Shown here one piece after another: positions 19,909 to 26,690 of a DNA stretch of 52,775 bases. Every line of letters starts with the position of its first letter. Position 1 is the stretch's first letter. Position numbers and translations under genes: made by a program. The DNA comes from Thermoplasmatota archaeon (GTDB taxonomy: Archaea > Thermoplasmatota > JAKEGO01): assembly GCA_028279595.1 (NCBI GenBank), contig JANQNK010000009.1:1-52775 (forward strand). The letters are read 5' to 3'. Below the pieces are notes generated by a model that was not told where the DNA came from, did no database searches, and saw only the letters and a program-made list of their open reading frames with translations.

Positions 19909-20334
19909 TCACTCGGAGTCGATGGTGATGCCCTTCTCTCCGAGGAACCTGCCGAACTCGACATCGACGGTCTTGATGTGGTTGATCAACCAGTTCACCA
20001 GGAACGTGTTGATGGCCTCCGATAGAGGTTCCGTCGCACCATCCTCCTCGAAGTCCTCGACGAGTCCGTTGAGGGTGTTGACGAACTCACCGTGGAACCT
20101 CCTGTGCCTCTCGAGGTCGGGATATTCGAGCTCCATCATATGCTGGATCTCGGTCGAGAAGTGGAAATCGGTGTAGTCAACGAGGTAGTCTAGTGTCTTG
20201 GCGATCTCGGCCTGCCCGAGACACTGCTCGACAGCGTCCGAGAGGTCATTTATCCTCGCGATGAGCGCCTTGTGCTGTTCGTCCACCAGTCCGATGTTCA
20301 CCGACAGGCTGTCGTCCCATTCTACCTTGGCCAT
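19909..20334 (-). CDS. bacteriohemerythrin
   Basis: 141 residues, the standard length of single-domain hemerythrins. The di-iron ligand pattern is complete: His21 in DEQHKAL, HFSTE, HRRFHGEF and WLINHIKTVD. It binds O2 reversibly and may act as an oxygen carrier, scavenger or sensor. The start is set by the strong Shine-Dalgarno GGGGGAG at 20340-20346 just before ATG 20334; a longer in-frame version to 20457 would lie upstream of the TATA-like CCTAAATACTTAAC region and is unlikely. Its presence suggests contact with oxygen in an otherwise probably anaerobic or micro-oxic organism. Confidence 0.92.
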   Translation of the reverse strand: MAKVEWDDSLSVNIGLVDEQHKALIARINDLSDAVEQCLGQAEIAKTLDYLVDYTDFHFSTEIQHMMELEYPDLERHRRFHGEFVNTLNGLVEDFEEDGATEPLSEAINTFLVNWLINHIKTVDVEFGRFLGEKGITIDSE

Positions 20335-20375
20335 GTATTCTCCCCCGTTGCTAGTTCGGGAAAATTGATGCTCCC

Positions 20376-20387
20376 CTAAATACTTAA
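20376..20387 (-). promoter_or_regulatory. TATA-like element of hemerythrin gene
   Basis: Minus-strand TTAAGTATTTAG, about 45-50 nt before the ATG, leaving a short leader that carries the Shine-Dalgarno. Confidence 0.45.
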
Positions 20388-20632
20388 CTACGGAATCGTC
20401 CTGGAACATTTGACCGACCGTCCTCCCCTTTCGGACCATATTCGATGACATCGGCACCCTTAGTCCTCCTAGGATATGAACTATTTCCTGTTTTATAATT
20501 TGATTTTAGTTAATTAATCATTTGTTAATTTATTGACCCAACGAGGAGGTTCTTCCCATTGCACCATTGAATTTTCCTTGATGAGGAGTGGTTCACTCGA
20601 CCTTCGATCATATCGGAAGATACCGGATGCCC

Positions 20633-20722
20633 CGATATCACTTAATCATTGTATAATAATGCGTATTGCGTTATTGATGATAATTATTGCAAATATGCAT
20701 TATATGGCCCTTGGTGATATCG
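20633..20722. repeat. 90-bp inverted repeat with AT-rich core
   Basis: Perfect 9-bp arms CGATATCAC and GTGATATCG separated by 72 bp. The core contains the palindrome at 20656-20674 and the AT-rich run TGATGATAATTATTGCAAAT. Confidence 0.6.
20656..20674. repeat. 19-bp palindrome, copy 1 (ATAATGC-N5-GCGTTAT)
   Basis: 7-bp arms around a 5-bp spacer GTATT. It shares most positions with copies at 21838-21856 and 22828-22846. Confidence 0.6.
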
Positions 20723-20800
20723 CTCTTTCTTTAATTTATCATGCATTTAACGATATAGATGTAATTATTCACGATAATCTGTTTAACTGCCGATCTAGGC

Positions 20801-21631
20801 TCAATATTCGGGCCCATATTGGTCGTACATGTTCCGGATCATGGCGTCGTCGACATGGGTGTAGATCTGTGTCGTCGCGACAGAGCGATGTCCAAGAAGC
20901 TGCTGAATGAATCTTATGTCGCCCCCCCGCCTCAGTATCGTCGTCGCGAAGGTGTGCCTCAGCACATGGGGGGTGACGTTCTTCTGGATCCCTGCGTCCA
21001 AGGCCGCCCTCTTGACAAGCCTTTGTACCGAACGGGTGGTGATGTGGCCTCCTCCGTTCCCCTTGAACAGGTACTCCCCCGGCTTCCCCTTGACGAACTC
21101 CAGGATACCGTTCAGAAGGTTCTGTGGGAGCACTACCAGTCGGTCCCTGTCACCCTTGCCTGAGCGTACCAGTATGGTCCTGTTGGACACATCCAGGTCG
21201 GTGACCTTCAGACCGCAGAGCTCGCTCACCCGGACCCCGGTGTATGCTAGGATGGAGACGATCAATCCGTCCCGGGGATCGTTCTTCGCTGCAGCCTCGA
21301 TCAGCCTGCCGACCTCCTCCTCGGTGATGAACCGGGGCGCGGACATCGGCCTCTTTGGCCTCGAGAGACCGTCGGCGGCATCCGTGCCGATGAACTTGAA
21401 GAAAGCGACCATTGCCTCGACCGATGTGTAGAGGCTGTTCTTCGAGTAAGCCTGCTCGAGGGCGAGGTGCTGCTGATATAGAGAGGCATCGCCGGCCGAG
21501 ATGTCATGCGGGTCCTTCCCCGACCACCGGACGAGGTCGTCTATGACGAGCGTGTAGGTCTTGACGGTGTGCTCGCTCCGCTTGATCGTCCTGAGATGAA
21601 GTGCAAAATCCTCCACCGCCCCATGTCGCAT
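20801..21631 (-). CDS. xerA: XerA-type tyrosine recombinase
   Basis: 276 residues, the size of archaeal XerA, which resolves chromosome dimers at dif. The N-terminal SAM-like core-binding domain spans about 1-90. The catalytic domain holds all six residues: Arg134 (TGVRVSELCG), Lys159 (SGKGDRDR), His222 and Arg225 (HVLRHTF), His248 (LGHRSVATTQ) and the nucleophile Tyr257 (IYTHV). There are no mobile-element partners beside it, so a housekeeping role is more likely than phage integration. The ATG at 21631 lies inside a 28-bp dif-like palindrome and about 27 nt behind a TATA box. AT-rich gaps flank the gene on both sides. Confidence 0.9.
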   Translation of the reverse strand: MRHGAVEDFALHLRTIKRSEHTVKTYTLVIDDLVRWSGKDPHDISAGDASLYQQHLALEQAYSKNSLYTSVEAMVAFFKFIGTDAADGLSRPKRPMSAPRFITEEEVGRLIEAAAKNDPRDGLIVSILAYTGVRVSELCGLKVTDLDVSNRTILVRSGKGDRDRLVVLPQNLLNGILEFVKGKPGEYLFKGNGGGHITTRSVQRLVKRAALDAGIQKNVTPHVLRHTFATTILRRGGDIRFIQQLLGHRSVATTQIYTHVDDAMIRNMYDQYGPEY

Positions 21632-21650
21632 AACAGTAGTTATGCGACTT
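21623..21650. other. dif-like 11-6-11 palindrome over the xerA start codon
   Basis: Arms ATGTCGCATAA (21623-21633) and TTATGCGACTT (21640-21650) around the 6-bp centre CAGTAG. Nine to ten arm positions are complementary. The inner half-sites CGCATAA and TTATG are the same as in the E. coli dif site, and the 11-6-11 layout is that of Xer sites. It may be the XerA target, an autoregulatory operator, or both, because it lies between the TATA box and the start codon. Confidence 0.55.
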
Positions 21651-21652
21651 TA

Positions 21653-21663
21653 CGTATAAAAAT
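21653..21663 (-). promoter_or_regulatory. TATA box of xerA
   Basis: ATTTTTATACG on the minus strand, about 27 nt before the ATG at 21631; transcription would begin inside the palindrome. Confidence 0.55.
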
Positions 21664-21837
21664 CTATGTTTTTCGCCCAGGACTGTACGAAAATGGAAAA
21701 ATCGGAACTTCAACCCCCCCCCCTTTTTCGTCCTCAGGCGGCGTTTTTCGAGGTCGGAGGATCCGACGCATCCGAAATTTCGAAGATCGCGGTGAAAAAT
21801 CCGTGTTTTTTGCCCATTATTACGTTTTATACAATTA

Positions 21838-21856
21838 ATAACGCTATTTGCGTTAT
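21838..21856. repeat. 19-bp palindrome, copy 2 (ATAACGC-N5-GCGTTAT)
   Basis: Perfect 7-bp arms around TATTT. It is the most regular of the three copies found around xerA. Confidence 0.65.
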
Positions 21857-21933
21857 AGTTGATAAATTGTGTATAAAATGGTTAAATCGGTGGGAAAATC
21901 GCATATTTAGTAAGAATTGTTCTCTTTCTTCAT

Positions 21934-21974
21934 AATTGTTGCCCGCCGTGACATTGAGTGCCGTGGCAACAATT
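21934..21974 (-). terminator. hairpin 3' of the zinc-ribbon membrane protein gene
   Basis: Perfect 10-bp arms AATTGTTGCC (21934-21943) and GGCAACAATT (21965-21974) with a 21-nt loop, about 50 nt behind the stop codon at 22025. It may be a terminator or 3'-end stabiliser; no long U-run follows, so the call is tentative. Confidence 0.35.
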
Positions 21975-22015
21975 GACATGGTGAGATGACAGCGGCATGA
22001 CATGGAGTGCCATGG
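21949..22015. repeat. 18-bp direct repeat TGACATKGAGTGCCRTGG
   Basis: Copies at 21949-21966 and 21998-22015 differ at two of 18 positions; a partial third copy TGACATGGTGAG is at 21974-21985. The first copy is in the loop of the hairpin. Confidence 0.55.
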
Positions 22016-22024
22016 TAGAGAATG

Positions 22025-22717
22025 TCATGGTATCCGGCCGCGGGTCCCGCAGCTCGCGCATTCGATGAGGTCTCCGGGTCCCGCCTCCATCTCTGAGATC
22101 GCACCGCAGTTGGGACACCGGACCTTTTCGAGGATTAGAGCGTCCACCATGAACGGCTCGGCCTCGTACACCTTGGCCTCGTACTTGTCGCACTGATAGC
22201 AGTACCATCTGTCGTAGTTCTCGACGTACTTCATGATGAAACCGCAGGTCGTGCAGAAACGCATAAGCGGATCGAGGGGCATCTCCTCGGCAGCATGCTT
22301 CTCGGCACGGCTTCCGGCGATGTAGAGGATGATGCCGATGATCAGGAAGATCGCGATGGGGAAGGCGAACATGTAAACGGAGTACATCGATTCGATGACG
22401 ATGCCGTCGCCGTTCTTCTCGACGTTGATCAACACGTAATCGCCCTCGTCGGCCACGTCCTTGTTCGAGTAGAGTTGTGTGTCAGAGCCCTTGATCTCGT
22501 AATAGTAGTAGTCCTCTGCCGGATGCTCCTCCGACTCGATCCTCGCAAGGACAAGTGTCCCGTCCCCGTCGGACGCGTCGTCGTACCATGAATCGAGCTC
22601 CGACGGGTTGGTTGTCATCAGGAAATAGAACAGCAGGGGCACTATGATGGATATGAGTACCATCGCACCTCCTACCCGTTTCATCCGGGTTCCCCTCTTG
22701 CGAGCCGTCGTAAGCAT
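22025..22717 (-). CDS. membrane protein with two C-terminal zinc ribbons
   Basis: 230 residues. Two membrane helices (about 17-34 and 113-135) enclose an extracytoplasmic beta-rich domain of about 75 residues. The cytosolic tail has four CxxC knuckles, CTTC, CYQC, CPNC and CASC, forming two zinc ribbons. Family not recognised. The ATG at 22717 lies 26 nt behind a TATA box with a 17-bp palindrome between them, so the gene is probably regulated by a dimeric repressor. A second Met at residue 12 is possible. Confidence 0.78.
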   Translation of the reverse strand: MLTTARKRGTRMKRVGGAMVLISIIVPLLFYFLMTTNPSELDSWYDDASDGDGTLVLARIESEEHPAEDYYYYEIKGSDTQLYSNKDVADEGDYVLINVEKNGDGIVIESMYSVYMFAFPIAIFLIIGIILYIAGSRAEKHAAEEMPLDPLMRFCTTCGFIMKYVENYDRWYCYQCDKYEAKVYEAEPFMVDALILEKVRCPNCGAISEMEAGPGDLIECASCGTRGRIP

Positions 22718-22719
22718 GG

Positions 22720-22736
22720 CTAACCTCGCAGGTTAG
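22720..22736. promoter_or_regulatory. operator-like palindrome
   Basis: CTAACCT-cgc-AGGTTAG, perfect 7-bp arms, lying between the TATA box at 22739-22747 and the start codon at 22717. This is the usual place for archaeal repressor operators. Confidence 0.55.
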
Positions 22737-22738
22737 AT

Positions 22739-22747
22739 GCTATATCG
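22739..22747 (-). promoter_or_regulatory. TATA box of zinc-ribbon membrane protein gene
   Basis: CGATATAGC on the minus strand, 26 nt before ATG 22717. Confidence 0.45.
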
Positions 22748-22827
22748 TGGAGAATATTTAGTGTTTTCTCGCCTTCGGAGGTGCCGGATTGAGGTCATTT
22801 GCGGATGTTGATTTATTATATTCAATA

Positions 22828-22846
22828 ATAACGATATTAGCATTAT
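22828..22846. repeat. 19-bp palindrome, copy 3 (ATAACGA-N5-GCATTAT)
   Basis: Imperfect copy; it matches copy 2 at 16 of 19 positions. It lies in the AT-rich gap between two divergent genes. Confidence 0.5.
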
Positions 22847-22933
22847 TAATTAAAGAATTAGCGGATTATTACGAGGGAGCGGCTGATCGCGTTTCATGAG
22901 ACCACGGCCGGGTCGACGGATGGACGCGAGGAC

Positions 22934-24052
22934 ATGGTCACCATGGAAAGTAAGAAATATCGTAGCGGACATGTGGCATCGATGACGGGACTGTGGGACC
23001 TCAACGTCGAGACAGCGAGGAAACGCCAGACCTGGTGGTGGTGGTTTTGGCTCTTCTTCATCGACGGCGGGAAGGACCCGCGCCAGATGATGGTACTATG
23101 GTCCACCAAGAACTGCAAGAGGATCCGGGTGGACGACATGTGGTGGACCCGGGAGAAGGGGATCGTGAAACGGAAGGACGGACTGGACTTCGATGGCATG
23201 GCCGCGTCCTGGTTCTTCGATGGCAAGAGGATGTACGACCCCAACACGCTGGTCAGGAACGACTTCAGGACCGAGACGGACGGTAGGAACGGATCTCTCG
23301 TCCCGCAGATAGAGGACGGTCACGATCACCTCTTCACTCATATCGACGGAAAATACAGGGTGAGGGTCGCCAAGAAGGGTTACGCCCTCGATGCTACAAT
23401 GACCCCGGACGGGCCGTTGGGCGACCACGATTACCGCGACAATGTCGGGAAGGGTAAGTACGGATTCGACATCCTGAGGATGAAACGGCTGCCGTTCACC
23501 GGGTCCCTGGAACACAAGGGAAAGATGGAAGACATCACCGGCACCGCATACTTCCAGAAGGTGATGGTGAACGCTCCAGCGCCACCGTGGTTCTGGGGTG
23601 CCGTGCACATCAAGGACGGGTCGTACCTGCAATACTTCATGCCCCACGTCGGTCTACCGATGTTCCGGAGGTTCCTGACGGAACGTAGCATCTTCAACCG
23701 GGGCCTTCACCCTGCCGTGAAGAACATAGAGTACTACCATGCGGCCAATGGAAAGAGCTACAAGATCAAGAACCTGAAGGTCAAGCGGAGGATCGTCGAT
23801 GGACATCCGGAGTTCACGGTCTCGGCGAATGACGGGGACGTGGAAATGGACTTCGTTCTAAGGACATACGCTCGGGCCTGCTGGCGGTTCAGACAGCCCC
23901 TCCTCGGCCCACTGGCCACCGTCCTCTACTACAACGAATATCCGTCCCACCTGATAGATTACAACTTCAGGGACGGTGACGAAAGATGGACGTTCGACGA
24001 CGTCGGCGGGGGCGTGGGGAACGTCGAACACAGCTGGGGACTGCTGTTCTGA
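22934..24052 (+). CDS. uncharacterised beta-rich protein, possibly lipocalin/CrtC-like
   Basis: 372 residues, rich in Trp, Tyr and Gly, with no signal peptide or membrane helix. An opening run of tryptophans is followed by charged beta-strands, and a central block with GTAYFQKV, PPWFWGAVHI and DGSYLQYFMPH. The pattern of aromatic-lined strands and GxAYFQ...W resembles the lipocalin-like AttH/CrtC (carotenoid 1,2-hydratase) superfamily, but I cannot confirm this by eye. It is followed closely by the sugar-phosphate isomerase gene, which has its own TATA box. Confidence 0.65.
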   Translation: MVTMESKKYRSGHVASMTGLWDLNVETARKRQTWWWWFWLFFIDGGKDPRQMMVLWSTKNCKRIRVDDMWWTREKGIVKRKDGLDFDGMAASWFFDGKRMYDPNTLVRNDFRTETDGRNGSLVPQIEDGHDHLFTHIDGKYRVRVAKKGYALDATMTPDGPLGDHDYRDNVGKGKYGFDILRMKRLPFTGSLEHKGKMEDITGTAYFQKVMVNAPAPPWFWGAVHIKDGSYLQYFMPHVGLPMFRRFLTERSIFNRGLHPAVKNIEYYHAANGKSYKIKNLKVKRRIVDGHPEFTVSANDGDVEMDFVLRTYARACWRFRQPLLGPLATVLYYNEYPSHLIDYNFRDGDERWTFDDVGGGVGNVEHSWGLLF

Positions 24053-24106
24053 ACGACGATCAGCGACATCGGGATCCCATGACGAAATCCGTCCCTTCGA
24101 TGTGAA

Positions 24107-24117
24107 GGTTTATATCG
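24107..24117 (+). promoter_or_regulatory. TATA box of pgi/pmi gene
   Basis: GGTTTATATCG, 26 nt before the GTG at 24138; this fixes the start of the leaderless message. Confidence 0.55.
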
Positions 24118-24137
24118 GATTTGGTAATAGTAGAGCC

Positions 24138-25163
24138 GTGAAATCCATTGCCAAGAGCATCAAGGAATTCGACAGTCTGGGAATGCTTGAGGCCGCGTTC
24201 GCACTCCCTAACCAGATAGAGACCGCTTTGAAGTTGAAGGCCGATATCGACGAGCTGGACATCGACAACATCGTAGTGGCCGGCATGGGAGGTTCGGCGA
24301 TCGGGGGCGACATCGTAAAGACGTGCATCGAGGACGTCTCGGACGTCCCGATGGAGACACGCAGGGGTTACGATCTGCCCAACTACGTGAACGAGAGGAC
24401 CCTCCTCATCCCCGTCAGTTATTCTGGAAATACAAGGGAGACCCTCACTCTGACAGAGGCGGGACTGAATGTCGGGGCCCAGGTCATCGGCGTATCCACG
24501 GGCGGACGTCTAGGTGACGTCCTGGACCGGAAGGGTAAACCCTGGATCAGGATACCGAAGGCCCCGATGCCGAGGGCCGCTCCGGGATACCTGACCATAC
24601 CTATCTTCAACATCCTCGAGGCCGGCGGGATCGCTTCGTTCTCGTCGGAACTCGCGACAGTGGCGAAGGACCTCAGGGAGATAGCTCCGAGGTACAGGCC
24701 AGGCACCGCGAACAACACACCGATGGAGATCGCCGCATCCCTCGCCGGAAGGGTTCCGTTGGTGTATGCACCCGGAGCCTACGAGCCTGCCGCAAAGAGG
24801 TGGATGACGCAGTTCAACGAGAACTCCAAGACCATCGCCCACTGGGGGATGATGCCGGAGATCGCCCACAACGAGATCGTCGGATGCGACGGAGGACTGA
24901 GGGGCGCCGAGCACATCATCATACTGCGCGGAGACGCGGAGGGCGAGACGACCATCCTCATCGAATACCTGAAGGAGACGCTCACCGGAAAGGCGGGCGG
25001 ATGGACCGAGGTGAACGCCGATCCCATCAAGGGGAGGTTCGGCCTGTTCCACCACTTGATGGTAGGCGACATAGCGAGCATCTACCTGGCTCTGATGAGA
25101 CAGATGGACCCCGCGGAGATCGACGCGATCATCGAACTGAAGAAACGCTACGAAGAGGGGTGA
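24138..25163 (+). CDS. bifunctional phosphoglucose/phosphomannose isomerase
   Basis: 341 residues starting with GTG 24138, chosen because the TATA box is 26 nt upstream. Interconverts glucose-6-P, mannose-6-P and fructose-6-P, joining glycolysis or gluconeogenesis to mannose precursors for glycans. The family's SIS-domain features are present: GMGGSAIGGD near the N-terminus, phosphate-binding SYSGNTRETL, and the catalytic-domain blocks FNENSK and MPEIAHNEIVG. Length and motifs match the archaeal PGI/PMI family of Thermoplasma and Pyrobaculum. FolD begins within a few bases of its stop. Confidence 0.92.
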   Translation: MKSIAKSIKEFDSLGMLEAAFALPNQIETALKLKADIDELDIDNIVVAGMGGSAIGGDIVKTCIEDVSDVPMETRRGYDLPNYVNERTLLIPVSYSGNTRETLTLTEAGLNVGAQVIGVSTGGRLGDVLDRKGKPWIRIPKAPMPRAAPGYLTIPIFNILEAGGIASFSSELATVAKDLREIAPRYRPGTANNTPMEIAASLAGRVPLVYAPGAYEPAAKRWMTQFNENSKTIAHWGMMPEIAHNEIVGCDGGLRGAEHIIILRGDAEGETTILIEYLKETLTGKAGGWTEVNADPIKGRFGLFHHLMVGDIASIYLALMRQMDPAEIDAIIELKKRYEEG

Positions 25164-25167
25164 GGAG

Positions 25168-25983
25168 ACGGGCCAGATCATCGACGGTAAGGCGATCGGA
25201 CGCGAGATCGAGGAGGGTCTTTCCGATCTTGTCAGCGATCTCCCCGAACCACCAGTCCTGGGAATTCTCAGACCCGGATGCAGCGAGGGTACACGGATAT
25301 ACCTCAGACAGATCTCCGGAGCGGCCAAAAGGATCGGAGCAGAGGTGAAGGAATACGATCCGGAACCGGAGACGGACGCGGTCATGGAAACGCTCGATAT
25401 CGCTGTCAGGGAGACGTCCGGCATCCTCGTGGGACACCCGCTTCCAGAGGGATTGGACTTCCATAGAATCATCGAGGCGATACCACCAGAGCGGGACATC
25501 GAGGGATTGAACCCTGCGAACCTCGGCCTGATCATCTCCGGTGAGACAATGGTACTGCCGCCGACACCGGCCGCAGTCATGGAGATCGTGTCCAGGACGG
25601 AGACGGAGCTCAAGGGCTCCGAGGTCGTCATCGTGAACCATTCTCCGATCCTCGGGAGACCGCTGGCGGTGATGATGCTCCGTGAGGATGCGACGGTCAC
25701 TGTTTGCCATGTCTTCACCGGCGACCTTTCCGATCATACGAGAAGGGCAGACGTGCTGGTGGTCGGGGCTGGAGTGCCCGGTCTGATCACTCAGAAACAC
25801 GTCAAGCCAGGCGCCGTCGTGGTCGACGTGGGAATGAACCGGGTCGATGGCAGGGTCTGCGGCGACGTGGACGCTGAAGGTGTGCTCGAGGTGGCTGGAG
25901 CGGTAACTCCCGTTCCCGGTGGGGTCGGCCCCGTGACGGTGGCCATGCTCATGAGGAACCTGGTCGACCTCGCGACCAGATGA
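25168..25983 (+). CDS. folD: FolD: methylene-tetrahydrofolate dehydrogenase/cyclohydrolase, non-canonical start
   Basis: About 271 residues if translation begins at ACG 25168; no ATG, GTG or TTG exists in frame between the preceding stop (25138-25140) and a GTG at 25345. Homology clearly begins near 25168 with QIIDGKAIGREI. The Rossmann-side signatures SPILGRPLAVMML and TPVPGGVGPVTVAML are intact. The active-site YxxxK reads YLRQI, so the catalytic Lys is lost. The Gln of the QLPLP motif is His here (GHPLP), while DIEG keeps the Asp. The T. acidophilum homologue is similarly divergent in this family region but has the Lys as I recall it. It overlaps no gene but lies 4 nt behind the isomerase stop with GGGGTGAGGAG as ribosome-binding site. 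Dehydrogenase activity is likely; cyclohydrolase activity is doubtful. Confidence 0.85.
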   Translation, partial: TGQIIDGKAIGREIEEGLSDLVSDLPEPPVLGILRPGCSEGTRIYLRQISGAAKRIGAEVKEYDPEPETDAVMETLDIAVRETSGILVGHPLPEGLDFHRIIEAIPPERDIEGLNPANLGLIISGETMVLPPTPAAVMEIVSRTETELKGSEVVIVNHSPILGRPLAVMMLREDATVTVCHVFTGDLSDHTRRADVLVVGAGVPGLITQKHVKPGAVVVDVGMNRVDGRVCGDVDAEGVLEVAGAVTPVPGGVGPVTVAMLMRNLVDLATR

Positions 25984-26024
25984 TCATAGACCCATGGATA
26001 CGTTCTGACATCCATCATACCAAA

Positions 26025-26035
26025 GGATTATATTC
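26025..26035 (+). promoter_or_regulatory. TATA box of zinc-ribbon protein gene
   Basis: GGATTATATTC, predicting a transcription start near 26056, next to the GTG at 26060. Confidence 0.5.
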
Positions 26036-26059
26036 AGGCCGGACCTTCACGGCCCGTAA

Positions 26060-26590
26060 GTGGTGGCGAACATGGAGAAGTACAGGGTTCAGAGGATCTC
26101 CGGCGGAAGCATGGACGAGCTCGAGACCAACCTGAGGACATTCCTCAACGGACTCTCGGAAGAGGAGGAGTGCATATCCCTCAGCATGGGCCTCAAGGAA
26201 GCCCTGATCGTGACTGGAAAGGTAAGTAAACCCGTCACCAATCCCCCGCTGATGCCACTGCCCGTACCGCAGCCAGCGCCGACACCGCCGCCGGTCATTG
26301 ATGTTCCAGCTCCGGAACCACAGCCGACACCGGCACCGCAGCCGGTCCAGAAGGCTCCAGCGGCACAGGTCCCGAAGACGGTACAGTTCATACCGAAGGT
26401 GGACAAGACAGAGGAGGTGGAGGAGGTCGTCGACGTCGAGCCGGACACGGCACCGGCAGAGGACGGACCCCAGAGACCTGACCTCATCTTCAGAAAATGC
26501 TCGTTCTGCAACAACCAGCTGATCGTCCCGCACGTCCCGATATCGGTGATGTGCCCCCACTGCAAGTCGACGGTATCAATTGACGAATGA
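26060..26590 (+). CDS. uncharacterised protein: small N-terminal domain, proline-rich linker, zinc ribbon
   Basis: 176 residues. About 55 N-terminal residues form a short alpha/beta domain. They are followed by about 80 residues of Pro/Ala/Gln-rich low-complexity linker and a C-terminal ribbon with CSFC and CPHC knuckles. There are no membrane segments, so it is probably cytosolic. GTG 26060 (leaderless) is chosen; ATG 26072 is an alternative. Similar ribbon-plus-linker proteins recur in this window, but function is unknown. Confidence 0.7.
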   Translation: MVANMEKYRVQRISGGSMDELETNLRTFLNGLSEEEECISLSMGLKEALIVTGKVSKPVTNPPLMPLPVPQPAPTPPPVIDVPAPEPQPTPAPQPVQKAPAAQVPKTVQFIPKVDKTEEVEEVVDVEPDTAPAEDGPQRPDLIFRKCSFCNNQLIVPHVPISVMCPHCKSTVSIDE

Positions 26591-26660
26591 GGACTGGATC
26601 CCAGCACCCAATCGTCTCGATCTCCTGTCAATTCTCCAGTTTCATGACACCGGGCGTCAT

Positions 26661-26671
26661 CGATATATATC
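26661..26671 (+). promoter_or_regulatory. TATA box of hef
   Basis: CGATATATATC, 25 nt before the GTG at 26691; leaderless spacing. Confidence 0.55.
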
Positions 26672-26690
26672 CCCCGAGCGATAGCGCCGC

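Larger units (their letters stand above)
20458..20800. other. AT-rich non-coding block downstream of xerA
   Basis: About 340 bases with no credible gene and much lower GC than its neighbours. It holds a 9-bp inverted repeat CGATATCAC (20633-20641) / GTGATATCG (20714-20722) enclosing an AT-rich core, one copy of a 19-bp palindrome (20656-20674) and several TAAT/ATTA-rich runs. Possible roles are an AT-rich recombination, termination or origin-like region, or an insertion scar. Confidence 0.5.
21664..22024. other. non-coding block between xerA and a zinc-ribbon membrane protein gene
   Basis: About 360 bases with no credible gene. It contains a run of ten C at 21714-21723, three TTTTTCG motifs, the small inverted repeat GTCGGA-GGA-TCCGAC (21753-21767), palindrome copy 2 (21838-21856), a 10-bp-arm hairpin (21934-21974) and an 18-bp direct repeat (21949-21966 and 21998-22015). 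Confidence 0.5.

Noticed and set aside
20533..20910. 125-residue plus-strand frame in the AT-rich gap
   Set aside because: Its end runs antisense into xerA, it has no promoter spacing, and the sequence has no domain-like pattern.
20801..21631. XerA as integrase of a provirus or genomic island
   Set aside because: No tRNA attachment site, capsid, replication or excisionase genes are near; size and motifs fit housekeeping XerA.
21506..21935. Two overlapping plus-strand frames in the gap beside xerA
   Set aside because: They span the promoter and palindrome of xerA and a C10 run, and show no protein-like pattern.
24510..25718. 402-residue minus-strand frame
   Set aside because: Antisense to the sugar-phosphate isomerase and FolD, both strongly supported.
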